A DNA stretch of 64,000 nucleotides from Pseudomonas fluorescens (GTDB lineage: Bacteria; Pseudomonadota; Gammaproteobacteria; Pseudomonadales; Pseudomonadaceae). The stretch covers positions 312,301 to 376,300 of the forward strand of contig NZ_MSDF01000016.1 of NCBI RefSeq assembly GCF_002022275.1, in the 5' to 3' direction. Shown piece after piece: positions 39,417 through 47,527 of this stretch. Under the pieces are notes generated by a model. It had not been told where the DNA came from. It made no database searches and saw only the letters and a program-made list of their open reading frames with translations. Made by a program: the position numbers and the translations under genes. Numbering within the stretch: the stretch's first letter is position 1; each line of letters opens with the position of its first letter.

Positions 39417-40660
39417 GCTGCATCCCCTGCACAAATTTCCGACAACATCCTTAACCGTCGTTTGGGTTCACTCACAAACGGGTTGCGCTCATCCCACGCG
39501 TAACCAGCGAGGATCGAACTGATCATGCGGCGGATCTCCGGCGAGCTGCCCGGATGGAAAATCACATCCTGGAACGTGCCCGCGTACCAGCCCTCGACGT
39601 AGCAGCGGAAGGTATCGACGCCACGCTTCAGCGGTTCGGCAAACTCGGTTTGCCAGTCCACGGTTTCGCCCTTGAGCTGACGATGCAGCACGGCGGCCGC
39701 CATGCTTGCCGAACGCATGGCGATGGTCACGCCAGAAGAGAACACCGGGTCGAGAAATTCCGCGGCGTTGCCCAGCAACGCAAAGCCCGGACCGTGCAGG
39801 GTTTTGACGTTTGCCGCGTAGCCGCCGATGGTGCGCGCCGGCGTATCCCATACGGCGTTTTGCAGCACGCGAGACAGGCTTGGGGTTTGCGCGATAAACC
39901 CGCGCAGGCAGGCATCGAGGTCTGCGTCGCGGCCGTCGAAATGTTCTTTGGCCGCGACCACGCCCACCGAGCAGCGCCCGTTGCTGAACGGGATGGTCCA
40001 GAACCAGATATCGCGCTTCGTCGGGTGAGTGGTGACGAGGATTTTAGTGCGGTCGAACCCCGGGTCTTCGATGTGATCTTCAACATGAGTGAACACCGCC
40101 TGGCGCACCGGGAAGTTCGATGGTACGTCCAGGTCCAGCAAGCGTGGCAATACCCGGCCGTAACCGCTGGCGTCGAGTACGAATTTGGCTTTGAGGTGGT
40201 ATTCGCTGCCGTTCTTGCGGCGCACGTGCAGGTAACGGCTTTCGCCGCCGAAGTCCACGCCGACGATGGTCTCGCCGTAGCGAATTTCCACGCCTTGCAA
40301 CGTGGCCTGATCGGCCAGCAATTTGTCGAACTCGCCGCGCTGCACCTGGAAGGTGGTCGGCTTGCCATTGCTGAACGTGTCACCGAAATCAAACGCGCTG
40401 TAGCGCTCGCCCCAGGCGAATGCCGCGCCGGTTTTCACCTGGAAACCGGCGGCCTGCACGGCGTCGAGCATGCCGGCTTCTTCGATAAAATCGATGCAGT
40501 GCGACAGCAGGCTTTCGCCAATCGAGAAACGTGGGAAATGCTCGCGCTCGATAATCAATACATCATGCCCGTTGCGCTTTAACAGCGCGGCCGCGATGGC
40601 GCCGGATGGTCCGGCACCGATCACGACTACCTGGCGACGTTCCATTTCAACTATGGGCAC
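39413..40660 (-). CDS. FAD-dependent oxidoreductase (tryptophan halogenase-like fold)
   Basis: A 415-residue flavoprotein with the FAD motif GAGPSGAIAAALL at 15-27 and a second FAD region (GNAAEFLDPVFSSGV). The fold resembles the flavin-dependent halogenase/geranylgeranyl reductase group, but the WxWxIP halogenase signature appears only as FWFWTIPF, so halogenation cannot be excluded or affirmed. It may hydroxylate or otherwise oxidise the aryl ring or chain. The GTG start at 40660 has a strong AAGGAG site five bases upstream; an internal ATG six codons on is an alternative. Confidence 0.85.
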   Translation of the reverse strand: MPIVEMERRQVVVIGAGPSGAIAAALLKRNGHDVLIIEREHFPRFSIGESLLSHCIDFIEEAGMLDAVQAAGFQVKTGAAFAWGERYSAFDFGDTFSNGKPTTFQVQRGEFDKLLADQATLQGVEIRYGETIVGVDFGGESRYLHVRRKNGSEYHLKAKFVLDASGYGRVLPRLLDLDVPSNFPVRQAVFTHVEDHIEDPGFDRTKILVTTHPTKRDIWFWTIPFSNGRCSVGVVAAKEHFDGRDADLDACLRGFIAQTPSLSRVLQNAVWDTPARTIGGYAANVKTLHGPGFALLGNAAEFLDPVFSSGVTIAMRSASMAAAVLHRQLKGETVDWQTEFAEPLKRGVDTFRCYVEGWYAGTFQDVIFHPGSSPEIRRMISSILAGYAWDERNPFVSEPKRRLRMLSEICAGDAA

Positions 40661-40693
40661 GAGGGCTCCTTGCCACTTTGGCGATAATCACAT

Positions 40694-43006
40694 TCATAAG
40701 GCGTGCTTCTGTTGCCCGGCCCAGGGCGCCAGCATAAAGCTGAAAGCCAGGCCCAGGCTGACCGACAGGCCGAAATTGCTCACGGCCGGTGTACTCGACA
40801 CCGCCAGCAGGCCAAACGACAACCAGGTCGTCAGCGCTGCCAGCAGCGTCCCTAAAAGGCTGACGGCGGGGCCGCCGATTTGCTCGCGCATCAATATCGC
40901 GTAATCCACGCTGATCGCCGTGACCAGCAGCAGGCCGAACAGGCTGAACAGCGTGAGTGGCTGGCCCAGCCAACCGAGGCTTGCCAAACTGCACAGCGCG
41001 GCGAGCAGCGGCAGGGCGACGATGCGCAACGCGCCGCCGACACCGAACGGCAGGATCAGCAACAGCACGATCAATACGCACGACATCAACTTCAATTCCG
41101 CCGCGCTGATCTGCGTGTCGGCGAACACCCGGTTCAAATCGCCAAGGCGATCGACCAATTGCACGCCGGGCAAATCCAGTGCCTGCACCCGCAGCAGCGC
41201 CGGGTTGTTCAAGCCTTGCAGGCTGACCATCGCCGCCACGCCGCCGTCCACCGGGCCCAGCCACAGCGTGCGCCAGGGTTCGGCGAGCGGGCCGACCAGC
41301 GCCGCGTCGATGTCTTCGGTGGGCAGCGCTTGCAGTTGCGCCACTTCGGCCTGCAGAGCGCTGGCGGGTACGCCGAGGTCCAGCAGCGGTTGCCAGAACT
41401 GCGGCAGTTTGTTCAACGCATCACGCAGTTGCTGTTGCTCGGCGGGCAGGCTGACCAACTGATTCAGCGCCAGATAGCCTTGCAGCTTGTTCATGTTCAC
41501 CAGTTGATCCAGACGCTGGCCCAGTGCGGCCTGACGCTCCAGCAGCTGTTGCTGGTTGTCGGCGCGGACCAGGAAGAACTGGCTGGTGGGCTGGAAGCCG
41601 GTGATGCGCGCCACGGCCTGGGCTTCTTGCAGCAACTGCGGCGGCGCGCCGATCCATTGGCGAATATCGTTTTTGCTGCTCAAGTGCCACAGGCCGCCGG
41701 CGCAAAACAGCAACAGCAATCCCAGCAGCACCGGGCTCGGCACGCGCTTGAGCAATGCAGCACGCGCTAACCACAGGCACTCGGCGATGCGCAGCGGCCA
41801 TTGCGCCGGGCGCAGCTCAACGCCCTTGAGCAGCGCGGGCAACAGGCACACGGCGGACAGATAGGCGCCGACTAAACCCGCGGCGGAGAACACCGCGATT
41901 TGCGTCAGCGCCGGAAACGGCGTCCAGGCCAGCGCCAGGTAGCCGATGCAACTGGTCGCCAGGCTCAGGCTCAACCCCGGCAGGGTGATGCGCAAGGCCG
42001 GCCAACTGCGCCACGGCTGCAGGCTCCAGCTTTTCGACAGGTAGTGCAGCGGGTAATCCACGGCCACGCCGATCAGGCTGGAACCCAGCACCAGGGTCAT
42101 CACATGCATATGGCCGAACAGCGCCACACAGGCCACCGCGCCAAACAACATACCCACCAGCACCGGCACAAAGGCCAGCAGCACGCGCCAGCGCCGGAAG
42201 GCGAGCAACAGCAATAACAGGATGCCCAGCGTGGCGCCGCCGCCGACCCAGGTCATTTCCCGCGTGGCTTGCTGCTGGCCATTGGCGGCGTAGAGCAAAC
42301 CGCTGGCGGCGAGCAGTTGCGCGCCTTGCAGGCTTGCCTGTTCACGGCTGGCCTTGAGCAAATCCGCCACTTGCAGCGGCAGTTTCATGTCGAAGGCATT
42401 GCCGGTGGTGCGCGCGCGTAGCAGCACCCAGCTTTTGCCGTCGGCGTCGGCGATCAACGCGCCGCTGCCGATATCCAGCTGCACCGAGCCGTGCTGCGGC
42501 TGGCTGTTCTGAATGCGCCCGGTGAGGCCCAACCAGTCGTCCTGGCTCGGCACCAGGCTGAAGCCGGTGAAGGGGTCGAACAGTGATTGCACACGCTGCT
42601 GGATGAAGGCGTCAGGGTGATCGATGAGTTGCTCGCGGTCCTTGGCCGAGAGCATTGCCAAGCGCCCGCGCAGCAGTTGATCACGCAGTGCCGGCAAGTC
42701 GGCTTGCAGGTTCCACTGCACTTTTTCGAACAACCCGCTGGCCTGCCAGCGCTCGCCCAATTGCTGCGCCACGGCTACCGCTTGCTGGCGGTCGGTGTGC
42801 CCGACCAGCACCAGCATTTCGCGGTTCAGCGGTTCCTGCATGCGCTGTTCGGCTTGCTGCTCCAAGGCGTCTGGCGTGTTACCCGGCACCAGCTCCATCA
42901 GGTTCGCCGATAGCGGCGCACCATGGCGCCACTGCCAGCCCGCCAGGGCCAGCACGGCCACCAGCAGGATCAGGAACAGGCGCGGTAACAGGCGCTCACT
43001 GGGCAA
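40694..43006 (-). CDS. MMPL/RND-type exporter of the aryl polyene operon
   Basis: A 770-residue inner-membrane transporter with two halves, each with one helix, a large periplasmic domain and a five-helix bundle. The MMPL features GVAVDYPLHYLSKSW and AISVDYAILMREQ at the start of the fourth helix of each bundle are clear. Homologous exporters in aryl polyene and xanthomonadin clusters are thought to move the pigment lipid across or out of the inner membrane. The start is a TTG at 43006 inside the end of the LolA-like gene, with GGAG about ten bases upstream; the exact start is uncertain. Confidence 0.9.
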   Translation of the reverse strand: MPSERLLPRLFLILLVAVLALAGWQWRHGAPLSANLMELVPGNTPDALEQQAEQRMQEPLNREMLVLVGHTDRQQAVAVAQQLGERWQASGLFEKVQWNLQADLPALRDQLLRGRLAMLSAKDREQLIDHPDAFIQQRVQSLFDPFTGFSLVPSQDDWLGLTGRIQNSQPQHGSVQLDIGSGALIADADGKSWVLLRARTTGNAFDMKLPLQVADLLKASREQASLQGAQLLAASGLLYAANGQQQATREMTWVGGGATLGILLLLLLAFRRWRVLLAFVPVLVGMLFGAVACVALFGHMHVMTLVLGSSLIGVAVDYPLHYLSKSWSLQPWRSWPALRITLPGLSLSLATSCIGYLALAWTPFPALTQIAVFSAAGLVGAYLSAVCLLPALLKGVELRPAQWPLRIAECLWLARAALLKRVPSPVLLGLLLLFCAGGLWHLSSKNDIRQWIGAPPQLLQEAQAVARITGFQPTSQFFLVRADNQQQLLERQAALGQRLDQLVNMNKLQGYLALNQLVSLPAEQQQLRDALNKLPQFWQPLLDLGVPASALQAEVAQLQALPTEDIDAALVGPLAEPWRTLWLGPVDGGVAAMVSLQGLNNPALLRVQALDLPGVQLVDRLGDLNRVFADTQISAAELKLMSCVLIVLLLILPFGVGGALRIVALPLLAALCSLASLGWLGQPLTLFSLFGLLLVTAISVDYAILMREQIGGPAVSLLGTLLAALTTWLSFGLLAVSSTPAVSNFGLSVSLGLAFSFMLAPWAGQQKHAL

Positions 43007-43682
43007 AGTCGTGCTGCTCCGATTCGCTCAACGGTTGGCTGGCGGTGCTGTCCTGCATGCGCAATACCGTGCTGTCGCCCTGGGTTTCCAGCAGTTCGAT
43101 TTTCTGTACCAGCTCGCCGCCGTCGATATTGATCTGGGTGAAGACTTGTTTGAGCAACAGCGAGCGCGGGACCAGCGTCAGCTTCCAGCCGTTGGCTTCG
43201 CCTTGCAGTTGCAGTTCGAAGTCACGCTGCAAACCGCTGCTGTCGCCCTGGAGCACGGCGAGGAACAGGCGATTCTGCTCGGCGCCGGCGCTCTTGTTGG
43301 GCAGCAATTGCCAGCCGTTGGCGTCGCGGCGGGCAATGCCTTGGACGCTGATGCGGTAGTCCTGTTGCAGCGGGGTTTTCAGCAGCCACAGCAGGCCGTG
43401 GTCTTTGGCGAGGACGAAGGTGCCTTTGCTGACCAAGGGTTGGGGCAGGGCGCGCAGGTGTTTTTCCTGGGTGAAGGTGCCGTGGATGACGGAGGGTTTG
43501 GCGAGCTGGTCGCTGAGTTGCTGCAAATCAAAGGCGTGGGCGCTAAAGCTCAGGAACAACCCGATCAAAAATGTGGGAGCGGGCTTGCCCGCGATGAACC
43601 TGAGGGCGCTGCGGAGTGCCAGGCGGATTGCGTTATCGTTGACGACCATCGCGGGCAAGCCCGCTCCCACAGGGGATCTCAT
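42996..43682 (-). CDS. LolA-like periplasmic lipid carrier with REPIN-encoded N-terminus
   Basis: The mature part (from FDLQQLSDQLAKPSVIHGTFTQEKHL) is a LolA-like carrier. With the MMPL exporter it would move the aryl polyene lipid to the outer membrane. The frame opens with an ATG at 43682 that overlaps the thioesterase stop (ATGA), the coupling style of this operon. Codons 4 to about 37 are REPIN sequence (PVGAGLPAM ... IAGKPAPTF), and only then comes the hydrophobic core LIGLFLSFSAHA. A TTG just before this core would give too short a leader. The product of 228 residues is about 33 longer than expected. Whether the odd leader still exports is open. Confidence 0.8.
   Translation of the reverse strand: MRSPVGAGLPAMVVNDNAIRLALRSALRFIAGKPAPTFLIGLFLSFSAHAFDLQQLSDQLAKPSVIHGTFTQEKHLRALPQPLVSKGTFVLAKDHGLLWLLKTPLQQDYRISVQGIARRDANGWQLLPNKSAGAEQNRLFLAVLQGDSSGLQRDFELQLQGEANGWKLTLVPRSLLLKQVFTQINIDGGELVQKIELLETQGDSTVLRMQDSTASQPLSESEQHDFAQ
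43571..43672. repeat. REPIN inside the LolA-like leader
   Basis: ATGTGGGAGCGGGCTTGCCCGCGATG and the inverse CATCGCGGGCAAGCCCGCTCCCACA are about 50 bases apart. The whole unit lies between codon 4 and the signal-peptide core of the 42996-43682 gene and keeps its frame. Confidence 0.92.
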
Positions 43683-44104
43683 TTCAGGGCTCTCTCTACG
43701 GCGTCGGTGAATATTTTTGGGGAGGCCAGTTGCATCTCGCGGCTGGCGATTTCCACGGCGACTTGCACGGTGCTGGCGCGGGTCAGGCGTTCGCCGCTGG
43801 CAAGATCCGTGATCAGGTAATTCACCTTCAAACGGTTCTCCCACTCCACCAAACTGGCGCGCACATTGATGGTTTGGCCGAACACCGCGCCGCGCACGTA
43901 GCGCAGTTGCATATCGATCACCGGCCAGCCGTAGCCGGATTCAAGCATCGCCGTGTAGTTGTGGCCGATCTTGTCGAGCAGCGCGCAGCGCGCCACTTCC
44001 AGGTACTTCACGTAATGCCCGTGCCAGACCACGTTCATGGTGTCGACGTCGAAAAACGGCACGAGGATTTCAGTGTCGCTGTGCAGTACGCCCTGGCTAC
44101 GCAT
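43679..44104 (-). CDS. Hot-dog acyl-CoA thioesterase (4-hydroxybenzoyl-CoA thioesterase-like)
   Basis: A 141-residue YbgC/4HBT-type thioesterase. The signature VPFFDVDTMNVVWHGHYVKYLEVAR contains the catalytic Asp and the His-containing helix. It may release the finished chain or edit mis-primed acyl carriers in the aryl polyene pathway. The start ATG at 44104 lies within the end of the lyase gene, and the stop overlaps the LolA-like start. Homologs occur at this position in aryl polyene clusters. Confidence 0.92.
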   Translation of the reverse strand: MRSQGVLHSDTEILVPFFDVDTMNVVWHGHYVKYLEVARCALLDKIGHNYTAMLESGYGWPVIDMQLRYVRGAVFGQTINVRASLVEWENRLKVNYLITDLASGERLTRASTVQVAVEIASREMQLASPKIFTDAVERALK

Positions 44105-45638
44105 GCAGCCTCCAGTGTTGCTCGGCGATGCGTTTCAGGCACAGGCGCAGTTCGCCTTCCAGCGCGCGGTCTTCGATGACCGGCGGGAAATCTTTGGCCA
44201 GTTCAATGTGCATCTCAGCCAACGCCGGTGGCAATTCGCGTGAATCCGAGGCCTGCGCGCGCAGCCACACGCCCTGGTTGGCGGCGAGCAAGGTGGCGGC
44301 GGCGACCTGTTCGGTCAGCTCCAGCACACGGATCGCATCGCGGGCGGCGATGGTGCCCATGCTCACCTTGTCCTGGTTGTGGCACTCGGTGGAGCGCGAG
44401 AACACGCTGGCCGGCATGGTGTTTTTCAGCGCTTCGGCGGTCCAGGCGCTGGTGCCGATTTGCACCGCTTTGAAGCCGTGGTTGATCATCGCGCGATCTG
44501 CCGGCGCGCCGGACAGGTTGCTCGGCAGACCGTGGTTGTAACGCACGTCCACCAGCAGCGCGAGCTGGCGGTCGAGCAGGTCGGCGACGTTGGCCACCAG
44601 CGTTTTCAGGCTGTCCATGGCGAAGGCGATGTGGCCGCCGTAGAAGTGGCCGCCATGCAGTACGCGTTCTTCTTCGGCGTCGATGATCGGGTTGTCGTTG
44701 GCGCTGTTCAGCTCGATTTCGATAAACGAGCGCAGCCAGTTCAGGCTGTCGGCCAGCACGCCCAGCACGTGGGGCGCGCAGCGCAGCGAATAACGGTCCT
44801 GCAGGCGGTGCAGCGGCGCAGTCGGCGCATCAATCGCCAGATCCTTGCGCAACCAGGCGGCCACTTGCATCTGCCCCGGGTGCGGCTTGGCGGCGAACAG
44901 GCGCTCGTCGAAGTGCTCCGGGTTGCCCTGCAGCGCCACCACGTTCAGCGCGGTGATGCGCGTGGCCAGTTGCAGCAGGTAGTCGGCGCGGGCGAAGGCC
45001 AGGCACGCCAGGCCGGTCATCACGGCGGTGCCGTTCATCAGCGCCAGGGCTTCCTTGGGGCGCAATACCAGCGGCTCCCAGCCCAGTTCGCGATGGACGT
45101 CGGCTGCTTCGCGACGTTCGCCACGGAACATCACTTCGCGTTCGCCCGACAGGGTTGCGGCCACGTAAGACAGCGGGGTCAGATCACCGCTGGCGCCCAC
45201 CGACCCTTCTTCCGGAATCAGCGGCAGCACGTCGTGCTCCAGAAATGCATGCAGACGCTCCAGCAGCTCCACGCGCACGCCAGACACGCCATGGCACAGC
45301 GACTGCAAACGCGCGGCCAGCACCGCGCGGGTAGCTTGTGCATCGAGCAACTTGCCCAGGCCGCAGCCGTGGAACGTGTAGAGGTGACGCGGCAACGCCT
45401 CGACGTGTTGCAACGGCACCGCCACCACGCAGGAGTCGCCGTAGCCGGTGGTCACACCGTAAATCACGCCTTCCTTGTCCAGCAGCGAGTCGAGGAACTG
45501 CGCGCCCTTGGCAATGCGCTGGCGGTACGCGGCGTCGTTTTGCAGCTGCGTGGGCGCCTGACGGTTGGCCAGGGCCAGCACGTCTTCAATGCGCAAAGGG
45601 CGTTCGCCAAAGGTTACCGGCTCAAGATGCGTCGTCAT
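44097..45638 (-). CDS. Aromatic amino acid ammonia-lyase-like enzyme (HAL/TAL family)
   Basis: A 513-residue MIO-dependent lyase. The MIO cofactor forms from Ala149-Ser150-Gly151 (GASGDLTPL), and the catalytic Tyr60 is in IYGVTTGYGDS. The substrate-selectivity pair aligned by eye is Phe89-His90 (TFHGCGLG), unlike the His-Leu of characterised bacterial tyrosine lyases or the Ser-His of histidase. In the pathway it would make 4-coumarate from tyrosine as aryl starter; it is probably not histidase, since no other hut genes are near. The start ATG at 45638 overlaps the acyltransferase gene by 17 bp. Confidence 0.9.
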   Translation of the reverse strand: MTTHLEPVTFGERPLRIEDVLALANRQAPTQLQNDAAYRQRIAKGAQFLDSLLDKEGVIYGVTTGYGDSCVVAVPLQHVEALPRHLYTFHGCGLGKLLDAQATRAVLAARLQSLCHGVSGVRVELLERLHAFLEHDVLPLIPEEGSVGASGDLTPLSYVAATLSGEREVMFRGERREAADVHRELGWEPLVLRPKEALALMNGTAVMTGLACLAFARADYLLQLATRITALNVVALQGNPEHFDERLFAAKPHPGQMQVAAWLRKDLAIDAPTAPLHRLQDRYSLRCAPHVLGVLADSLNWLRSFIEIELNSANDNPIIDAEEERVLHGGHFYGGHIAFAMDSLKTLVANVADLLDRQLALLVDVRYNHGLPSNLSGAPADRAMINHGFKAVQIGTSAWTAEALKNTMPASVFSRSTECHNQDKVSMGTIAARDAIRVLELTEQVAAATLLAANQGVWLRAQASDSRELPPALAEMHIELAKDFPPVIEDRALEGELRLCLKRIAEQHWRLHA

Positions 45639-46557
45639 CGGTCTTCCAGAAAGGGTAAAAGTTGAACCATTGTCGGGGCGCTTCCAGGCAGAACTGGCCC
45701 AGGCGCGCGGCATAGCGCGCGGTCCACTGGGCAATCACCTGCTCGCGGGTGCTGCGCTTCCATTCGATCAAGTCGGCGAACGGCTCGATGGTCAGGCGGT
45801 AGCGGCCATTGTGTTTGAGGCACATCAGCAAATTGACCGGGCATTTCAGCAGGCCGGCCAGCAGCCATGGCCCCTGGGGGAACGCCGCGTCGACGCCGAG
45901 AAAATCCACGCGCACCTTGCGCCCGCCATGCAGCGGCACGCGGTCGCCGGCGATGGCCAGCCACTCGCCTTCGTCCAGGCGCTGGCTGAGCAGCAGCATG
46001 GTGGCCGGGTCCAGCTCGCTGACCTGAATCAGGCGTAAATGCGTGGCCCCGGCTTCGCCGAGCAGGCGGTTGAATTGCTCGGCGTGCTTGGTATGCACCA
46101 GCACGTTCATGGTGACTTGCTCACCGATCTCGGCGAGGGCGCGGCACACTTCGAGGTTGCCCAGGTGCGCGCCCACCAGCATCTGCCCGCGCTCGCCGCG
46201 CAGTTGGCCGCGCAATTGTGCCGGGTCGTTTATTTCGATCTGTTCGATGCGCAGCTTGCCGTTCCACACGTCGAGCTTGTCGAGCAAGGAATCGGCGAAG
46301 GCCATGAACTGGCTGAAGACTGATTTAAGGGTAGGGCGCAGTTCATCGCGGCCACTCCAGTCGGCCAGGCGCTGCTGGTATTCCCAGGCGCTCTGGCGTG
46401 CGGTACGGCCGAACAGGAAAAAGTACAAGACGATGCCGTACAGCACCGGGCTCAGCAGGCGACGGCCCAGCACCTTGGCGGCGAAGGCGGTGAGTTTCAT
46501 CAGCCAGAAACTGCCGCGCTCCTCGCGGTCGGCCCAGTGCTTGGTGCTGTCGTTCAT
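45622..46557 (-). CDS. LpxL/HtrB-like acyltransferase of the aryl polyene operon
   Basis: A 311-residue membrane-associated acyltransferase of the lipid A late-acyltransferase family. It has an N-terminal helix (about 35-50, LLSPVLYGIVLYFFLFG) and the active-site motif H-x4-E in GAHLGNLEVCRAL. It likely transfers a fatty acyl or aryl polyene chain onto the lipid or sugar carrier. The start ATG at 46557 overlaps the glycosyltransferase stop (ATGA). In some clusters this domain and the glycosyltransferase are one protein; here they are separate. Confidence 0.9.
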   Translation of the reverse strand: MNDSTKHWADREERGSFWLMKLTAFAAKVLGRRLLSPVLYGIVLYFFLFGRTARQSAWEYQQRLADWSGRDELRPTLKSVFSQFMAFADSLLDKLDVWNGKLRIEQIEINDPAQLRGQLRGERGQMLVGAHLGNLEVCRALAEIGEQVTMNVLVHTKHAEQFNRLLGEAGATHLRLIQVSELDPATMLLLSQRLDEGEWLAIAGDRVPLHGGRKVRVDFLGVDAAFPQGPWLLAGLLKCPVNLLMCLKHNGRYRLTIEPFADLIEWKRSTREQVIAQWTARYAARLGQFCLEAPRQWFNFYPFWKTDDDAS

Positions 46558-47288
46558 GCTTGCCACCGTCGCCACAGGATCATCGGCGCGCGCACCAGCA
46601 TGCCGAAGAACAGCCGGGTGTGCATGGCCGAGATGCGCACGTTGTCGCGGAACAGGCGGAAGTGCGACAGGCCGTCCGCCGGGTAATGCACCTGGGTCGG
46701 CAGCCAGCGCATCGGCTGGTTGCGCCAGGCCAGGCGCACGAGGATGTCGGAGTCGAAATCCATGCGCGTGCCAATGTAGGCCGAGTTCATCAGGGCCAGG
46801 GTCGGCGCCAGCGGGTACACGCGAAAGCCGCACATCGAGTCGCGGATTTGCAGCGAAAGCGTGTTGATCCACACCCACACGTGGGTGAGGTAGCGCGCAT
46901 AGAGGCGGCCTTTGGGCACGCTGTCGTCGTATTCGGGGTAGCCGCAGATCACCGCATCCGGGTGCCTGCGCGAGGTGTCGATAAAGGTCTCGACTTCGCG
47001 CAGGTCGTGCTGGCCGTCGGCGTCGACTTGCAGCGCGTGGGAGTAGCCCAGGCGCGCGGCTTCGCGAAAGCCCGCCATGACGGCGCCGCCTTTGCCTTGA
47101 TTCGTTGGCAAGGTCAGCAGGGTGACGTGATCGAGTGTCGCCAACTGTGCCAATACCGCAGCGCAGGCCGGGCTACTGCCGTCGTCCACGAGCAAGCACG
47201 GCAGGCCGCTGTTCAACAGGCTGTGAACCACGGCGGGCACGGCGGCTTCATGGTTGTAGACCGGGATCAGGGCGCAGGGGTTATGCAT
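46554..47288 (-). CDS. Family 2 glycosyltransferase of the aryl polyene operon
   Basis: A 244-residue GT-A enzyme related to dolichyl-phosphate mannosyltransferases: N-terminal ALIPVYNHEAAV, the LLVDDGSS nucleotide site, and the metal-binding D-A-D in ALQVDADGQHDL. It has no large membrane domain. It would add the sugar to which the aryl polyene is attached or which it caps. The ATG at 47288 is chosen because upstream in-frame codons encode REP sequence (AGQARSPQQA). It is separated from the ligase gene by a 239-bp REP-rich gap, the largest break in the operon. Confidence 0.9.
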   Translation of the reverse strand: MHNPCALIPVYNHEAAVPAVVHSLLNSGLPCLLVDDGSSPACAAVLAQLATLDHVTLLTLPTNQGKGGAVMAGFREAARLGYSHALQVDADGQHDLREVETFIDTSRRHPDAVICGYPEYDDSVPKGRLYARYLTHVWVWINTLSLQIRDSMCGFRVYPLAPTLALMNSAYIGTRMDFDSDILVRLAWRNQPMRWLPTQVHYPADGLSHFRLFRDNVRISAMHTRLFFGMLVRAPMILWRRWQA

Positions 47289-47316
47289 GGCGCACGTCTC
47301 GGGCTGGAAAACCAAC

Positions 47317-47505
47317 TGTGGCCAGCGGGCTTGTTGTGGCGAGCGGGCTTGCCCCGCGTTGGGCTGCGAAGCAGCCCCAGAAAGGTAGCCCAGGTGTGCC
47401 AGACGGAACTCCATTGCAGGTTATGGGGCCGCTTCGCAGCCCAACGCGGGGCAAGCCCGCTCGCCACAACAAGCCCGCTCGCCACAGGAAGCCCGCTTGC
47501 CACAA
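47317..47505. repeat. REPIN with tandem-duplicated 18-bp REP arms
   Basis: The left arm has two tandem copies of TGTGGC(C/G)AGCGGGCTTG at 47317-47350. The right arm has three tandem 18-bp copies of AAGCCCGCT(C/T)GCCACA at about 47452-47505. The inner part is CCCCGCGTTGGGCTGCGAAGC and its inverse. It fills the gap within the aryl polyene operon. Confidence 0.9.
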
Positions 47506-47527
47506 CAAACCCGACAGTCTGAAAAAC

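Noticed and set aside
43520..43570. A TTG just before the LolA-like signal core as the start
   Set aside because: It would give a leader of about a dozen residues with no positive n-region, whereas the ATGA overlap gives a coupled start; kept only as an alternative.
44097..45638. The lyase gene as histidase of a hut operon
   Set aside because: No hutU, hutI or hutG nearby, and it lies inside an aryl polyene operon with MIO chemistry suited to starter supply.
47317..47505. CRISPR-like array because of the regular 18-bp repeats
   Set aside because: The units are contiguous, without spacers, and match REP arms found elsewhere in the window.
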